Assembly: GCA_902500775.1 (NCBI GenBank)
Contig: CABVRZ010000008.1
Location: 1-64,000, forward strand
Length of the DNA stretch: 64,000 nucleotides
Reading direction: 5' to 3'
Source of the DNA: an uncultured Nitrospira sp.
Lineage (GTDB): Bacteria > Nitrospirota > Nitrospiria > Nitrospirales > Nitrospiraceae
Both the position numbers and the translations under genes were made by a program. Shown piece after piece: positions 42,977 to 53,159 of the stretch (the stretch's first letter is position 1; each line of letters begins with the position of its first letter). The notes below the pieces were generated by a model. The model was not told the DNA's origin. It did no database searches and saw only the letters and a list, made by a program, of their open reading frames with translations.

Positions 42977-43377
42977 TGTCGCCACACCTATTGTGCCTGC
43001 ATTGACACGCCGGGAGCATTGGACAAATCTATGTTCGGGGCGTGGGTTTTGTCCGTTGTTCCCACTATCATCATTCTGGTAGAAAATTGCTGTTTGCGAT
43101 GCTCCTGGTTGAGCATTGCCGACCCTACGGTAATTCATCCTTTCAGCGTTCTTCAATCCCTCCCCTTGTCGACTCAGTAAAAATAGTTCGGAATACGACT
43201 CACTCATCCACCCACTACTCACATAACCTAAGCCAGAAACACTGACCCCACGTGGTTCGCTTACGGAGTAGCTGGGTGTGAGCACTATTACTCGCCCGAA
43301 TTAACCTTGAACCAGTGCAGTAGGTGAAGATGGAGGAGAGAAGCCTGAGTGAACATGGCAAATAACCGGAGTCGGCA
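42977..43377. other. Intergenic region, nothing identified
   Basis: 401 bp between the regulator-like gene start and the SGNH hydrolase stop, both minus. The open frame running through part of it (to 43285) has poor coding character. No hairpin or RNA gene recognised. Confidence 0.4.
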
Positions 43378-44847
43378 CTATCGTGCTCTCGTCATGCTCT
43401 GAGCTGTACCCAATGCCTCGCGAACCGGATCGACCAAACATTTCGCGACGGCGGCATTGCCCCGTGGAGAATAGTGAGTCACCAAGTACCGATCATTAGG
43501 CTGGACCTGAGCTAAACAGGGCCTCGGGTCGAGGTACGAAAGACCGGCCTCCTGCAACACTTGCTTGGCAAGAGGCGTGGTCTCACTCGTTTCCCCCCAC
43601 TCTCCACGACTCGGGAGATAGACAATGAGCGGGATCGCTCCAGCCTGGGTAGCAGACCGAACAAACTCCGTGAGAATCCTAGCATTGACCAACAACCGCA
43701 TCTCTTCTGAGGAATCGGAGTTCTCGGCTGTCCACTGGGGAAACACGGAGACGACCAGACGAGCCAGATAGGAATGATCAATGAACCTGTGGTGCCACTC
43801 GCTTGGTCTGTAGCTCTCATCATACATCATGAAGGGAAGCCGAGACATCGATTTCCTGTTAAAGATCTCGTCTGGCGAAAGGGGGGGGAGATTCTTAGGC
43901 ATCAACTGATCGTCTCGTAGAATAAAGCGCGGCTTCGAGAATGGCAGTTTCCAGTCTGGCATCGCTAAAAACGGATAGACCCATGTTGTGCGTCTGACAT
44001 CATGGGAGATGAAGCTGAATATCACCACCTTAGGGTTCCAGTTGCGGACGTCCTTCTCATACCGCAAGTAGGCCTGGCCCAGCCCATACCCTTCAACCCC
44101 AAAATTCAAGACTTGAAACTCCTGGTTTAACGCTTGTTCTAGATGGTAGCCCCATGAATCCTCATAGCGCACCTCTTCTGCGAAGGTAAAGCTATCCCCG
44201 ATCAGGGCAATCCTTGTCTTCCCTGTCACCTCGGCAAACGACACGCCTTGATGTGAAGCACGTACTCCTTCAGCGCTGGAGTAATAGAGCCCGTTGGCGC
44301 TCCGTTTATTTCGTCCAACCGTCCACCCCATCACATCATCATACTCAAGATACGTGAGACCAGCGGAAGCTTGCGCAATGAGCTTCCGATATTCGGCTGA
44401 AACCGTTTCCCAGCTTTTCGGCTTCAGGACCGTCGTCCCAAATACCTCACCTTCACTGGAACCGTGACTACCGAACCGCACGGCAATCTCTCCCGCAAAC
44501 AGGCTCAAGATCACAGTCATAAGATTGAGTCCCACGACCAATGGGAAGTGGCGTGATGATGACCGACGGGCGACTATATACTGGAGAACAATGACGATCC
44601 CGGTGAGAAGACACACGGGAACGGCGACGGCCATGGCCGTCCCTGGTATGGTGGAGAGAAATACCGCAAACGGTCTCGCCCCCTTCATATATAACGCGAT
44701 CGCCACGACGGCGAGAGACAATTCCAGGATAAACAGTGAGGCAAGAAGACGGAACTCCTGCTTCTGAGAAGGTGCGCGAGAAGAGATTGTCTGCTCAGGT
44801 ATCGTATCAGCACCCACGACGTTTGGCTCACCCTCACGAGAGATCAT
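43378..44847 (-). CDS. Membrane-anchored SGNH-hydrolase-like protein
   Basis: A 489-aa protein with about three to four N-terminal membrane helices (residues 20-130) and a large extracytoplasmic domain. Seen: block I IALIGDSFTFAEEV (GDS, nucleophile Ser near residue 215), block II-like LNFGVEGYGLGQ and the C-terminal DRYLVTHYSPRGN with the Asp/His of the SGNH triad. Such enzymes deacetylate or acylate glycans and often modify exported polysaccharides. The start at 44847 follows GAGCAGG; the frame is open to 44943. Monocistronic on present evidence. Confidence 0.82.
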   Translation of the reverse strand: MISREGEPNVVGADTIPEQTISSRAPSQKQEFRLLASLFILELSLAVVAIALYMKGARPFAVFLSTIPGTAMAVAVPVCLLTGIVIVLQYIVARRSSSRHFPLVVGLNLMTVILSLFAGEIAVRFGSHGSSEGEVFGTTVLKPKSWETVSAEYRKLIAQASAGLTYLEYDDVMGWTVGRNKRSANGLYYSSAEGVRASHQGVSFAEVTGKTRIALIGDSFTFAEEVRYEDSWGYHLEQALNQEFQVLNFGVEGYGLGQAYLRYEKDVRNWNPKVVIFSFISHDVRRTTWVYPFLAMPDWKLPFSKPRFILRDDQLMPKNLPPLSPDEIFNRKSMSRLPFMMYDESYRPSEWHHRFIDHSYLARLVVSVFPQWTAENSDSSEEMRLLVNARILTEFVRSATQAGAIPLIVYLPSRGEWGETSETTPLAKQVLQEAGLSYLDPRPCLAQVQPNDRYLVTHYSPRGNAAVAKCLVDPVREALGTAQSMTRAR

Positions 44848-45025
44848 TGCCTGCTCAGCGCCCAACCGATCGTCTGTTGGTTTGCTTCTGCATTCTTTAC
44901 GCCCTGTCGTTTGACATAAACAGAAAGGAGTCCCGCGTTGCAAGAGCTGATTCTCACTCCTGTCTTTACAGACCTGGGATTCGGTTATTACTGAGGATGA
45001 TGAGCTGCACTGAAGTCTTCGCTCC

Positions 45026-47770
45026 TCACCATCGTTTCACCCACTTGATCCCTTCCACGAGAGCCAGCGGTAGCAGCCCCATGGCCATCATCAGTTCCCA
45101 ATCTTCAATCGGTAAGGGCACAACCTTAAACACAGACTCTAGGACCGGAATGGTCAAAATGCCGACTTGTAGGGCCAGAGAAACCACCACCGCCCAGATG
45201 AGAGCATAATTAGTCGTCACCCCCACATGGAACAACGACCACCGATCGCTCCGGCAATTAAAGGCGTGCACCAGCTGCGCAGCAACCATCACGGTAAACG
45301 TCACCGTCCGAGCTTGATCGATCGGTTGTTGCCAGACAAAGAGGCTGTACGAAAACGCGCACAGGGCAATGACCGCTAACATCAGTCCCTCGCCGACGAT
45401 GGTCCATAACCGTCCACCATCCAGTAATCGCGCCTGGGCCGGTCGCGGTGGCTGTCGCATCAGATCCGGTGCTTTCGGATCCACCGCCAAGGCAAGTGCG
45501 GGAAAGCCGTCCGTCACAAGATTCATCCAGAGGATCTGAATCGGCAGGAGCGGGAGCGGCAAACCGAACAACGTTGCGAACAACATGACAAGCACTTCGC
45601 TCACATTACACGAGAGAAGAAAATGTACCGCCTTTCTGATATTGTCGAAAATACCTCGCCCTTCCTCGACCGCGGCGGCGATCGACGCGAAGTTGTCGTC
45701 CGTCACGACCATGTCCGACGCCTCTTTGGTCACATCAGTCCCGGCAATTCCCATCGCCACACCGATATCCGCTGCCTTGATCGCCGGTGCGTCGTTCACT
45801 CCGTCACCGGTCATGGCGACAATGGCCCCCGTCTTCTTCCAGGCTTGGACGATCCGGAGCTTGTGTTCGGCCGACACACGGGCATACACCGCCACACGCT
45901 CAACTCGCTGCGTCAATTGCTCATCCGTAAAGCTGTTCAGCTCTGACCCAGCTAACGCCACCCTGCCATCGCGGTGCAGGCCCAACTCGCGGGCGATTGC
46001 GACGGCGGTCTCCTTGTGATCACCCGTAATCATGGCCGTTCTGATTCCGGCTTCCTGACAGAGTCGCACCGCCTCCACGGCTTCGGGCCGCAAGGGATCC
46101 TTCATTGCGAGAAGACCAAGGAAGACCAACTCCCGCTCAACCTCCTTGTCCGAACCTGCTGCTCGGCCAAGAGGTCTATAGGCGACACCGAGCACACGGA
46201 GAGCTTGTTGTGCTAACGAGGCGTTCGCTTCGCTGATCAGCTGTCGCTGCGTCTCATCCAGCACCTCGATCCGGCCATCCAGTGTGGCGCGTGCCGTGCA
46301 CCCGTTCAGTAGGACATCGGGGGCCCCCTTGCAATAGGCCGCGCTCCCTTGCCCCGTTCGGCGGATCATCGTCATCATTTTACGCTCGGCATCGAACGGG
46401 ATTTCTCTCTCCAGCGGTGCGCGGTATTCCAACTCCGCCGTGGTAAGGCCAGCCTTTGCTGCCACCACGAGCAGTGCACCTTCCGTCGGATCACCGATGA
46501 TCTGCCAAGCCCCGTTTTCTTGTCGCAAGGTCGCGCCGTTGCACAACACCGCCGCAGTGAGCAAGTCGCGAAGACCAGGCGGCAGACGCGAGGGCTCTAT
46601 GGGATCCGTTTCACCTTTCACGTTTAGCGTTTCACGAATGTGTCCCCTCGGTTCATACCCTTCGCCTGTCACGTCGAATTGATGGCCGTCCATGACCAGG
46701 CGTGTGACCGTCATCTCATTCTTCGTCAACGTACCGGTCTTGTCGGTACAGATCACGGTCGCTGAACCAAGCGTTTCGACCGCGGGAAGTCTACGAATCA
46801 ATGCATGACGCTTGGCCATTCGAGTGACGCCCAAGGCCAGCGTAATCGTGACAACAGCCGGAAGGCCCTCTGGTACCGCTGCGACCGCGAGACTCACCGA
46901 GACCAGAAACATCTCCACCAACGGTTCCCCGCGAAGCGAGCCAAGCACAAACACAACGGCGACGACGCCGAGCGCCAGCCACAAGAGCGTCGATCCGAAT
47001 TGTTCCAATCGTCGCTGCAGCGGAGTTTCGGCACGCTCTGCCTCCGTGGCGTTTTGAATCATGGCGGCGATCCGCCCCAGTTCAGTGCCAAGTCCGGTCG
47101 CCACGACGACCCCACGGGCCTTACCGGAAACCGCCACAGTGCCCATGAAGACCATGTTGCGTTGATCAGCCAACGGGACCTCAGCTACCTCAAGTCGTTC
47201 CACCTGCTTCTGAACGGGCGTCGATTCCCCGGTGAGGGAGGCTTCCTGTGCTTGGAAATTCGTGGTGTAGAACAGACGTGCATCTGCTGGAATGCGGTCG
47301 CCCGCTTCAAGCGTGATCACGTCTCCTCTGACCAGGTCTCGCGCGGGAATGGATTGCAGCGTGCCATTCCGGATGACTCTGGCCATGGTCACCGACATCT
47401 TGCGCAATGCCGCCAGCGATCGCTCAGCTCGAAATTCCTGCACAAACCCCAGCACTCCATTGAGAAAGACGATGGCCAGAATCGCTGCCGCATCGATCCA
47501 GTCTCCTAGCAGGCCGGAGACAATGGCAGCCCCAATCAGTACCCACACAATGAGGCTTGTGAACTGCGAGAGAAAGAGTTTCAGTAATGAGGGGGGCGGT
47601 GCTTCGGGTAATTCGTTGGGTCCTTCTTGCGTTCGCCGATGTGCTGCATCATCGACAAGCAGACCGCTAGTGAGATCTGTCCGGAGTTCATCAGCCAAGA
47701 TCTCTGCCTGCCTGGCATGCCAGACTCTCCTACCCGTTGTCCCACTCGGTCCCTGCGCTGTCGTTTCCAT
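45026..47770 (-). CDS. P2A-type Ca2+-transporting ATPase
   Basis: A 914-aa P-type ATPase that pumps Ca2+ (or Mn2+) out of the cytoplasm. Seen: actuator-domain [10 protein letters not shown]4 [19 protein letters not shown] with the Ca2+-site Glu, phosphorylation motif [13 protein letters not shown] (Asp near residue 341), hinge [22 protein letters not shown], and M5-M6 residues NVSEV and [16 protein letters not shown] that complete the Ca2+ site. N-terminal and C-terminal cation-ATPase domains present; full length. The start at 47770 (METTAQ) is preferred; Met1 at 47815 is an alternative. A Na+/Ca2+ exchanger gene lies 177 bp upstream on the same strand, so calcium export is the local theme. 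Confidence 0.93.
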   Translation of the reverse strand: METTAQGPSGTTGRRVWHARQAEILADELRTDLTSGLLVDDAAHRRTQEGPNELPEAPPPSLLKLFLSQFTSLIVWVLIGAAIVSGLLGDWIDAAAILAIVFLNGVLGFVQEFRAERSLAALRKMSVTMARVIRNGTLQSIPARDLVRGDVITLEAGDRIPADARLFYTTNFQAQEASLTGESTPVQKQVERLEVAEVPLADQRNMVFMGTVAVSGKARGVVVATGLGTELGRIAAMIQNATEAERAETPLQRRLEQFGSTLLWLALGVVAVVFVLGSLRGEPLVEMFLVSVSLAVAAVPEGLPAVVTITLALGVTRMAKRHALIRRLPAVETLGSATVICTDKTGTLTKNEMTVTRLVMDGHQFDVTGEGYEPRGHIRETLNVKGETDPIEPSRLPPGLRDLLTAAVLCNGATLRQENGAWQIIGDPTEGALLVVAAKAGLTTAELEYRAPLEREIPFDAERKMMTMIRRTGQGSAAYCKGAPDVLLNGCTARATLDGRIEVLDETQRQLISEANASLAQQALRVLGVAYRPLGRAAGSDKEVERELVFLGLLAMKDPLRPEAVEAVRLCQEAGIRTAMITGDHKETAVAIARELGLHRDGRVALAGSELNSFTDEQLTQRVERVAVYARVSAEHKLRIVQAWKKTGAIVAMTGDGVNDAPAIKAADIGVAMGIAGTDVTKEASDMVVTDDNFASIAAAVEEGRGIFDNIRKAVHFLLSCNVSEVLVMLFATLFGLPLPLLPIQILWMNLVTDGFPALALAVDPKAPDLMRQPPRPAQARLLDGGRLWTIVGEGLMLAVIALCAFSYSLFVWQQPIDQARTVTFTVMVAAQLVHAFNCRSDRWSLFHVGVTTNYALIWAVVVSLALQVGILTIPVLESVFKVVPLPIEDWELMMAMGLLPLALVEGIKWVKRW

Positions 47771-47947
47771 ACGTTTCTTGTCAGGTTTACTAGAACAGTT
47801 CTCAGCAGGGTGCATGCCACACAGAGCGCCAACTGTGAGACATCTTTATACTGATCGCTGTGGCATTCTTCCACGGTCGCGAAGAACCATGGTGGCTAAA
47901 TGCAACAGAAAGAGAGGAAGGGAGAGGAATGGCGCGTGGACTTTTTG

Positions 47948-48970
47948 TTACCCGTTGAAGAGGAGCCACAGGCCCAAGACATACGCGACGATCATCAACA
48001 GGCTATCTGGCTCAATAGGCCTAAACCGCCGTTCCGCTCGATACATGATGCCCATCAGCCCGATATTCATCATCACAATAGCCCAGAGGGCCGTGAGCGC
48101 ATGGGCTGAACTCACGGTGCTCAGCAGGCTTCCTCCGCGATAGGCCACATCGGCGAAGAAGAACGCAGCCATATTGAAAGCATTGCTCCCGAACAGATTG
48201 CCGACAGCTAAATCGAATGCGCCCAATCGGACCGCGGAAATTGAGACGACCAGCTCCGGCAACGAGGTGGTGATGGCCACGAGGGAGGTACCAACAAAGG
48301 TCGCCGTCATGCTGCTTTCTTCTGCGATCCGCTCAGCCGACCAGGCCAAGACTGGTGCCGCAACGACCAAGGCCAGGGCACCCATGCCGAACCCGATCAC
48401 GGCACGACGAAGTTCTCCGCGTCGATTCCCATCGGTGCCACGCGCTTCGGCCATGCTCTCGACAACGGCGGCATGTTCGCGTTGCCGACGTGTCATGTCC
48501 TCTTGCCGAAACACCAGCCTCATGCCGAACACATAGATGATCAGTAAGATCAGGCTCTCAAGTCCAACACCCAGATGAACAGCCTCGATCCGTAATAGGG
48601 CGAAAAAAGCCGCGAGGCCGGTCAAGACCATGGCCAATGTTGCCGTCAACGTATGCCCCAAGGCCGCCTGCTGCCACACTCGCTTGTGACGATACAGAAG
48701 ATCAATGAGCCCGAGTGTCAACATATTGCTCATCCCGGCGCCAAAGAGGTTGCCGGCGGCCAGGTCCGGCGCGGCCATCCATCCGGCACTCATTGTGGTA
48801 AAGACTTCAGGCAGGGAGGTCGCAGCGGCCATCAATACCACACCGATCCACAATCGCCCCAGGCCACTCAGCTCGGCGATCTGATCGCCATAGCGCGACA
48901 GCTTCGTCCCGACGATGACAATCGCACCGGCCGAGGCAGCGAAGAGAAACAACGGGATGATCATACTCAT
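47948..48970 (-). CDS. Sodium/calcium exchanger (CaCA family)
   Basis: A 340-aa membrane protein with about ten helices and the two inverted alpha repeats of the CaCA family: ATSLPEVFTTMSA with AAGNLFGAGMSNM (about 50-85) and TTSLPELVVSISA with AVGNLFGSNAFNM (about 232-270). Each supplies the Glu/Asn ion ligands. A polar loop near 155-185 separates the halves. It exchanges Ca2+ for Na+ or H+. First of an exchanger-ATPase pair on the minus strand. Confidence 0.92.
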   Translation of the reverse strand: MSMIIPLFLFAASAGAIVIVGTKLSRYGDQIAELSGLGRLWIGVVLMAAATSLPEVFTTMSAGWMAAPDLAAGNLFGAGMSNMLTLGLIDLLYRHKRVWQQAALGHTLTATLAMVLTGLAAFFALLRIEAVHLGVGLESLILLIIYVFGMRLVFRQEDMTRRQREHAAVVESMAEARGTDGNRRGELRRAVIGFGMGALALVVAAPVLAWSAERIAEESSMTATFVGTSLVAITTSLPELVVSISAVRLGAFDLAVGNLFGSNAFNMAAFFFADVAYRGGSLLSTVSSAHALTALWAIVMMNIGLMGIMYRAERRFRPIEPDSLLMIVAYVLGLWLLFNG

Positions 48971-49073
48971 TCACCCGGGTGGGGCGGGAGCAGAAGGACA
49001 CACCTCACAGTCGGGAACAGGCTACCCGGCGAGGCGTGATGGTCCGATCACAATGAGGCGTGCGGCGAGGTGC

Positions 49074-49367
49074 CTACCATTGATCTCGGAAGAAGAGAAA
49101 GTATCCGATCGCAACCGCAATCGCTTGGAGCAGGATAAACCAGCGCAGGAGCCCCCAATGGGTTCCTGCTCGGCTCTCCACCATTCTCATGTTCGCCATC
49201 ATCGACGGTTGTGAGAGAATGAACGATGCCACCAGTTCCCGAGCATCTTCTCGGCTGAGGCTTTGCTCACGCTGAACATGTTCGATCGCTTTGTTGCGGT
49301 CGCCCTCCAACAGAGCCTCCACGGCCCTCTGGGGAAGATCGATATTCCATTTAATTTCGTTCGCCAT
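49074..49367 (-). CDS. Small tail-anchored protein with L7/L12-C-like domain
   Basis: A 97-aa protein. Residues 5-55 (RAVEALLEGDRNKAIEHVQ, SLSREDARELVASFI) follow the helix-turn-helix pattern of the ribosomal L7/L12 C-terminal domain; a single membrane helix (about 72-92, WFILLQAIAVAIGYFLFF) ends the protein. The start at 49367 (MANEIKW) begins the domain; the open frame upstream is not conserved-looking. A paralogue with the same order is at 62342-62623. Function unknown; the domain alone may mediate protein contacts at the membrane. Confidence 0.72.
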   Translation of the reverse strand: MANEIKWNIDLPQRAVEALLEGDRNKAIEHVQREQSLSREDARELVASFILSQPSMMANMRMVESRAGTHWGLLRWFILLQAIAVAIGYFLFFRDQW

Positions 49368-49510
49368 AATGAGGGGGAGTGTACCAGAAAAGACTTCTTC
49401 CCGTCTCCATGATTTCTGCCCGATATTCGGTGAGCCTTTTGAATAGACTGCCTCTCGATTATCCTTTGGGGACATCCTATATAATGGATGTGACCTACCC
49501 ACCCCCCTAT

Positions 49511-49532
49511 ACCGCCTCCTCAAGGAGGCGGT
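49511..49532. promoter_or_regulatory. Perfect hairpin upstream of the aldehyde dehydrogenase
   Basis: ACCGCCTCC (49511-49519) pairs with GGAGGCGGT (49524-49532) around a TCAA loop, 9-bp perfect stem. It lies 9 nt before the GGAGG of the dehydrogenase gene. It could be an mRNA-stabilising 5' hairpin or a terminator of incoming transcription. Confidence 0.5.
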
Positions 49533-49550
49533 CGAAAAAGGAGGATGATC

Positions 49551-51056
49551 ATGACCACCGTCACTGCACAGATCCCTTTACACGAACACGTTCAATCCTT
49601 TGTCCGTACACCTCGCAAGATGCTGATTGATGGCCGATGGCTCGATGCCAGATCTGGAAAATCCTTTCTCACCTATAACCCCGCGACAAGCGGCGTTCTT
49701 GCTCAGGTAGCCGAAGGTGATCGTGACGACGTAAACCAGGCTGTTGCCGCAGCACGGAAGGCGTTCGAGAAAGGCCCTTGGCGGAAACTCACAGCCTCCG
49801 AACGTGGCAAGCTGATCTGGAAACTCGCCGACCTCCTCGAGTCCCATGCAGAGGAGTTTGCTCAGCTCGAATCGCTGGACAATGGAAAGCCGGTCGGTGT
49901 CGCACGGGCAGCCGACGTCCCGCTTGCCGTGGACCTATTTCGGTACATGGCGGGCTGGGCAACGAAAATTGAAGGACATACCATACCCATCTCAGTCCCC
50001 TACACACCAGGCGCACAGTACCTGGCCTACACCCTCCGCGAGCCGGTGGGGGTCGTGGCTCAGATCATCCCCTGGAATTTTCCGCTCTTGATGGCAGCCT
50101 GGAAGCTCGGGCCAGCCCTGGCCGCTGGTTGCACCGTCGTCTTGAAGCCGGCCGAGCAGACGCCACTGTCGGCCTTGCGGCTAGGTGAACTGATCTGTGA
50201 GGCAGGATTTCCAGATGGGGTCGTGAATGTTGTGTCTGGATTTGGTGAGACCACCGGTGCGGCACTCGCGGCACATCCGGATGTCGACAAAGTGGCCTTC
50301 ACCGGTTCCACGGAGGTGGGAAAGCTCATCCTTGGCGCAGCGGCAGGAAATCTAAAAAAAGTGTCTTTAGAGTTAGGAGGCAAGTCACCGAACATCGTCT
50401 GCAAAGATGCCGACGTGGATGCCAGTATCCCAGGCGTATCCAACGCCATTTTCTTCAACCACGGCCAGTGTTGTTGCGCTGGTTCCCGCCTGTTCGTTGA
50501 GAAGGGCATCTTCGATAAGGTCATCGAAGGGGTGGCGGCAGATGCAAAGAAGATCAAAGTCGGGCCGGGAATGGATCCCACGACTCAAATGGGCCCTCTC
50601 GTCTCAGATGAACAACAACGGCGCGTGCTCAGCTACCTCGAGTCTGGGTTTTCGCAAGGAGCGAAGGCTGTGGTAGGCGGACACAAACTCGGAGACAAGG
50701 GCTACTTTGTAGAGCCAACCGTTCTCGTCGATACGAAACAAGACATGAAGGTCATGCAGGAGGAGATCTTTGGACCGGTCGTCTGTGCCATGCCGTTCAC
50801 CGATGTCGAGGAGGTGCTGCCCGCGGCAAACAACTCTATTTATGGCTTAGCAGCAGCGGTGTGGACCCGCGACATCAGCAAGGCCCATCGTATCGCGGCA
50901 GAGCTACGGGCCGGCACAGTCTGGATCAACTGCTACAACATCCTGGACGCGGCTTTGCCGTTCGGCGGCTACAAACAATCGGGCTGGGGTCGGGAAATGG
51001 GGCACGACGCACTGGAACTCTACACCGAGGTGAAAGCCGTCACCGTACGCTTGTGA
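49551..51056 (+). CDS. NAD(P)-dependent aldehyde dehydrogenase
   Basis: A 501-aa enzyme of the ALDH superfamily oxidising aldehydes to acids. Seen: the Rossmann-binding IPWNFPLLMAAWKLGPALA, FTGSTEVG, the general-base Glu in SLELGGKSP and the catalytic Cys in FNHGQCCCAGSRL (around residues 306-309), then the EEIFGPVV segment. Closest in style to betaine/retinal-type (ALDH1-like) enzymes. The start at 49551 is set by GGAGG 6 nt upstream; the ATG two codons earlier overlaps the site. Substrate not predictable. Confidence 0.94.
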   Translation: MTTVTAQIPLHEHVQSFVRTPRKMLIDGRWLDARSGKSFLTYNPATSGVLAQVAEGDRDDVNQAVAAARKAFEKGPWRKLTASERGKLIWKLADLLESHAEEFAQLESLDNGKPVGVARAADVPLAVDLFRYMAGWATKIEGHTIPISVPYTPGAQYLAYTLREPVGVVAQIIPWNFPLLMAAWKLGPALAAGCTVVLKPAEQTPLSALRLGELICEAGFPDGVVNVVSGFGETTGAALAAHPDVDKVAFTGSTEVGKLILGAAAGNLKKVSLELGGKSPNIVCKDADVDASIPGVSNAIFFNHGQCCCAGSRLFVEKGIFDKVIEGVAADAKKIKVGPGMDPTTQMGPLVSDEQQRRVLSYLESGFSQGAKAVVGGHKLGDKGYFVEPTVLVDTKQDMKVMQEEIFGPVVCAMPFTDVEEVLPAANNSIYGLAAAVWTRDISKAHRIAAELRAGTVWINCYNILDAALPFGGYKQSGWGREMGHDALELYTEVKAVTVRL

Positions 51057-51283
51057 CGAAATGAAGCTCCCCGCAGCACGCTACGGGGAATCACAAGGTG
51101 AAAAGTCTGCGGCGTCACGTTGCTGCGGAAGGAGCTCGTGGACCAGACCCATTGGGAGTTTCACCACGTTGCCGAAGGCCTGACAATGCAAAAGAAAACC
51201 TAGGGTATCTCAGAGGAGCTCGGAGAAAAGTCCCCATCAGCGAGAGACTGGAGGGCCAGAAAGGTTGGTATGGTGAGATCATC

Positions 51284-52291
51284 TCATCGATCCAGTTCTC
51301 TGTTTGGTGCCCCTAGATGTTCGGTCTCCCACTCTCGCAAGAATTTAATAGCCTGGTCAAAGTAGGCATTGTCCATCCACCCCACACCCCAATCCTGTCG
51401 ACCTTCAGCATGTAGGCCTAACAACCACACGTGGCGTATAGCGACGAAGTACGGGACCGCTTGAATATCCTTCTCATAAAGGTCTCGTTCGTCTCGATAG
51501 CCTCTAAGAAATGCCGGCCACTGGTCCTGTTCCTTCTTACGCAAGCGTGCCGCCCAGCGAAAAACGGCGAGATCATACGCGCGCCAGCCCACACCGCAAC
51601 AGTCAAAATCAAACAGCGTGAGCCCGTTGTCGCCCTGGACGTGGGCATTTCCCCAGTGAAGATCGCCGTGACAGAATCCTCGATCGAGAGCGGATAGCGG
51701 TAGCTGCGTGACGTGTTGTCGCAGCTGTTCCGTTACGGTCTGGACATATCTCCAATCCTCTGGTCGATGCGTAAGCATCGGCTGGAGAGAGCGGAGCGGA
51801 GCTTCAATCAGATGCTCCAAGTCCAGGGGGACGCGTCGATGTGGACTCTGAAACATCTCCGTTGCGGTGTGGATCTGTGCAACGACCTTTCCGTACAAGT
51901 ATGCGGCGTTGTCGTCTTTGGCCTCGTAAGTTGGTTGTCTTCCCTGAGCGTAGGTAAAGAGGACCAGGTATCTTGGACCTTCCGGAGCATCGATGGTTCC
52001 GACGAATGTCCCATCTTGTTTTCGCACCGGAGCTGAAACCGCTATGCCTGCACGATAGACATGCAGGAGTGCATCTAACTCGTATTGAATGTCTTGAAGC
52101 GAACGCCACCCCCTCCGGTAAACCCGCAGGACATAGGTCGTCGCATTCGTTTTCAGAAGGTACGTATCGTTCAATCCCCAATGAAAGAACTGGCATTCGA
52201 TCGAACCGGCAAACGCATACTCCTCGGCGACCACCTCGCCCAACGCGTCGACGGAAAGTATCGAGCGTGTTACAGAAACAGCCCCGCGCAT
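51284..52291 (-). CDS. APH-family small-molecule kinase
   Basis: A 335-aa protein of the APH fold. Seen: FCHGDLHWGNAHVQG (catalytic HGDxHxxN) followed by LTLFDFDCCGVGWRAYDLAVF (DFDxxG metal site). The N-terminal lobe includes TYVLRVYRRGW, a strand-Arg in the position of the ATP-binding Lys strand. Resembles homoserine-kinase/stress-kinase-like bacterial proteins (for example the SrkA/HomK-like group). The substrate is unknown. Monocistronic; 226 bp to the aldehyde dehydrogenase. Confidence 0.85.
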   Translation of the reverse strand: MRGAVSVTRSILSVDALGEVVAEEYAFAGSIECQFFHWGLNDTYLLKTNATTYVLRVYRRGWRSLQDIQYELDALLHVYRAGIAVSAPVRKQDGTFVGTIDAPEGPRYLVLFTYAQGRQPTYEAKDDNAAYLYGKVVAQIHTATEMFQSPHRRVPLDLEHLIEAPLRSLQPMLTHRPEDWRYVQTVTEQLRQHVTQLPLSALDRGFCHGDLHWGNAHVQGDNGLTLFDFDCCGVGWRAYDLAVFRWAARLRKKEQDQWPAFLRGYRDERDLYEKDIQAVPYFVAIRHVWLLGLHAEGRQDWGVGWMDNAYFDQAIKFLREWETEHLGAPNRELDR

Positions 52292-52372
52292 GACTATCTC
52301 AGCCTTATGCCATCATACTGATGGTAAATTTTAAGAACGTGATGTGCAGAGCCTCCCATCACAATCGCTGTA

Positions 52373-52801
52373 TCAGGCATGTGCGGCAAGCCCGACAATC
52401 GCACACCCGGTTGCCAACATGAGACACAACTGTGAATACAGCACCGTGTCCAGTTGAGCAAAGCGGGTATCACGGACACGCTTAAAGAACCCGACCAATC
52501 GGAAATCCCCAATCGCGCGCAGCAGCAATCCCACAGCCAACGCACGGGTCAGCCACGCAAGGGCTGGCTCAGGCAACGGGAGCGCGAGTAGTCCACCTGT
52601 TGCGGCAATCAGGACAGCGCACAATGCCAGAATAAGTGCTACCACAGCGGTCATTATGGTCGATGGGTGAAACACCGGCTTCCCATCACGTTCAGGAATG
52701 GCGGCCAGTTGTCCCACACGCCCGCCCACGGCCCAATAGACATGCACCAGCGAGATGCTGAGGAACACGGTCATGAGCACGATCGCGATGCCGCAGATCA
52801 T
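52373..52801 (-). CDS. DUF3995-type membrane protein
   Basis: A 142-aa protein with four membrane helices (about 5-25, 48-68, 78-100, 118-138). The N-terminal SLVHVYWAVGGRVG segment and helix layout match the DUF3995 family, whose function is not known. Starts with ATG at 52801. It lies upstream of the APH-like gene on the same strand, 81 bp apart, and may be co-transcribed. Confidence 0.75.
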   Translation of the reverse strand: MICGIAIVLMTVFLSISLVHVYWAVGGRVGQLAAIPERDGKPVFHPSTIMTAVVALILALCAVLIAATGGLLALPLPEPALAWLTRALAVGLLLRAIGDFRLVGFFKRVRDTRFAQLDTVLYSQLCLMLATGCAIVGLAAHA

Positions 52802-52948
52802 AGTCGATCATAACCATCGGCGAACCTCAATGGAATAGGGAGATACTCCTCGTCGAACGATTCACGCAGCATGCGCTCCTTGTGGGGAATGTGATTACCA
52901 GTTACAGCGGATCGTGATCCTACCAACTGACGACTGTTTCACTTGCGT

Positions 52949-53159
52949 GCTAGCAGGCTGTTGACAAAGGCCGCCAGCGGCGTTCTCGCCTCGCTCAGAG
53001 GCTCAACGTACGGCATAGAGTACGATTCGCCTCTTCGCTCACTGCGGCCTTGCTGGACAGCCTTTCTGAACAGCCTGTGGGGCGCGCCAATGTCATCCGT
53101 GATCTCAGACACGACGCCCTTTCCGAGGTCGTCACGGGGTTTGTCAACATACTGCTAGC
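52949..53159. repeat. Repeat family A, copy 4 (211 bp)
   Basis: The best-preserved copy: inverted repeats GCTAGCAGGCTGTTGACAAA and TTTGTCAACATACTGCTAGC (two mismatches). The interior carries a small tRNA-independent dyad but no gene. Its right end contains the TAG stop codon of the acetyltransferase at 53155. Near-identical to copy 2 over the full length, although they are 42 kb apart. Confidence 0.9.

Noticed and set aside
42110-43285. Longer form of the regulator-like gene starting at 43285.
   Set aside because: The first 100 residues look non-coding; the shorter start at 42976 was preferred.
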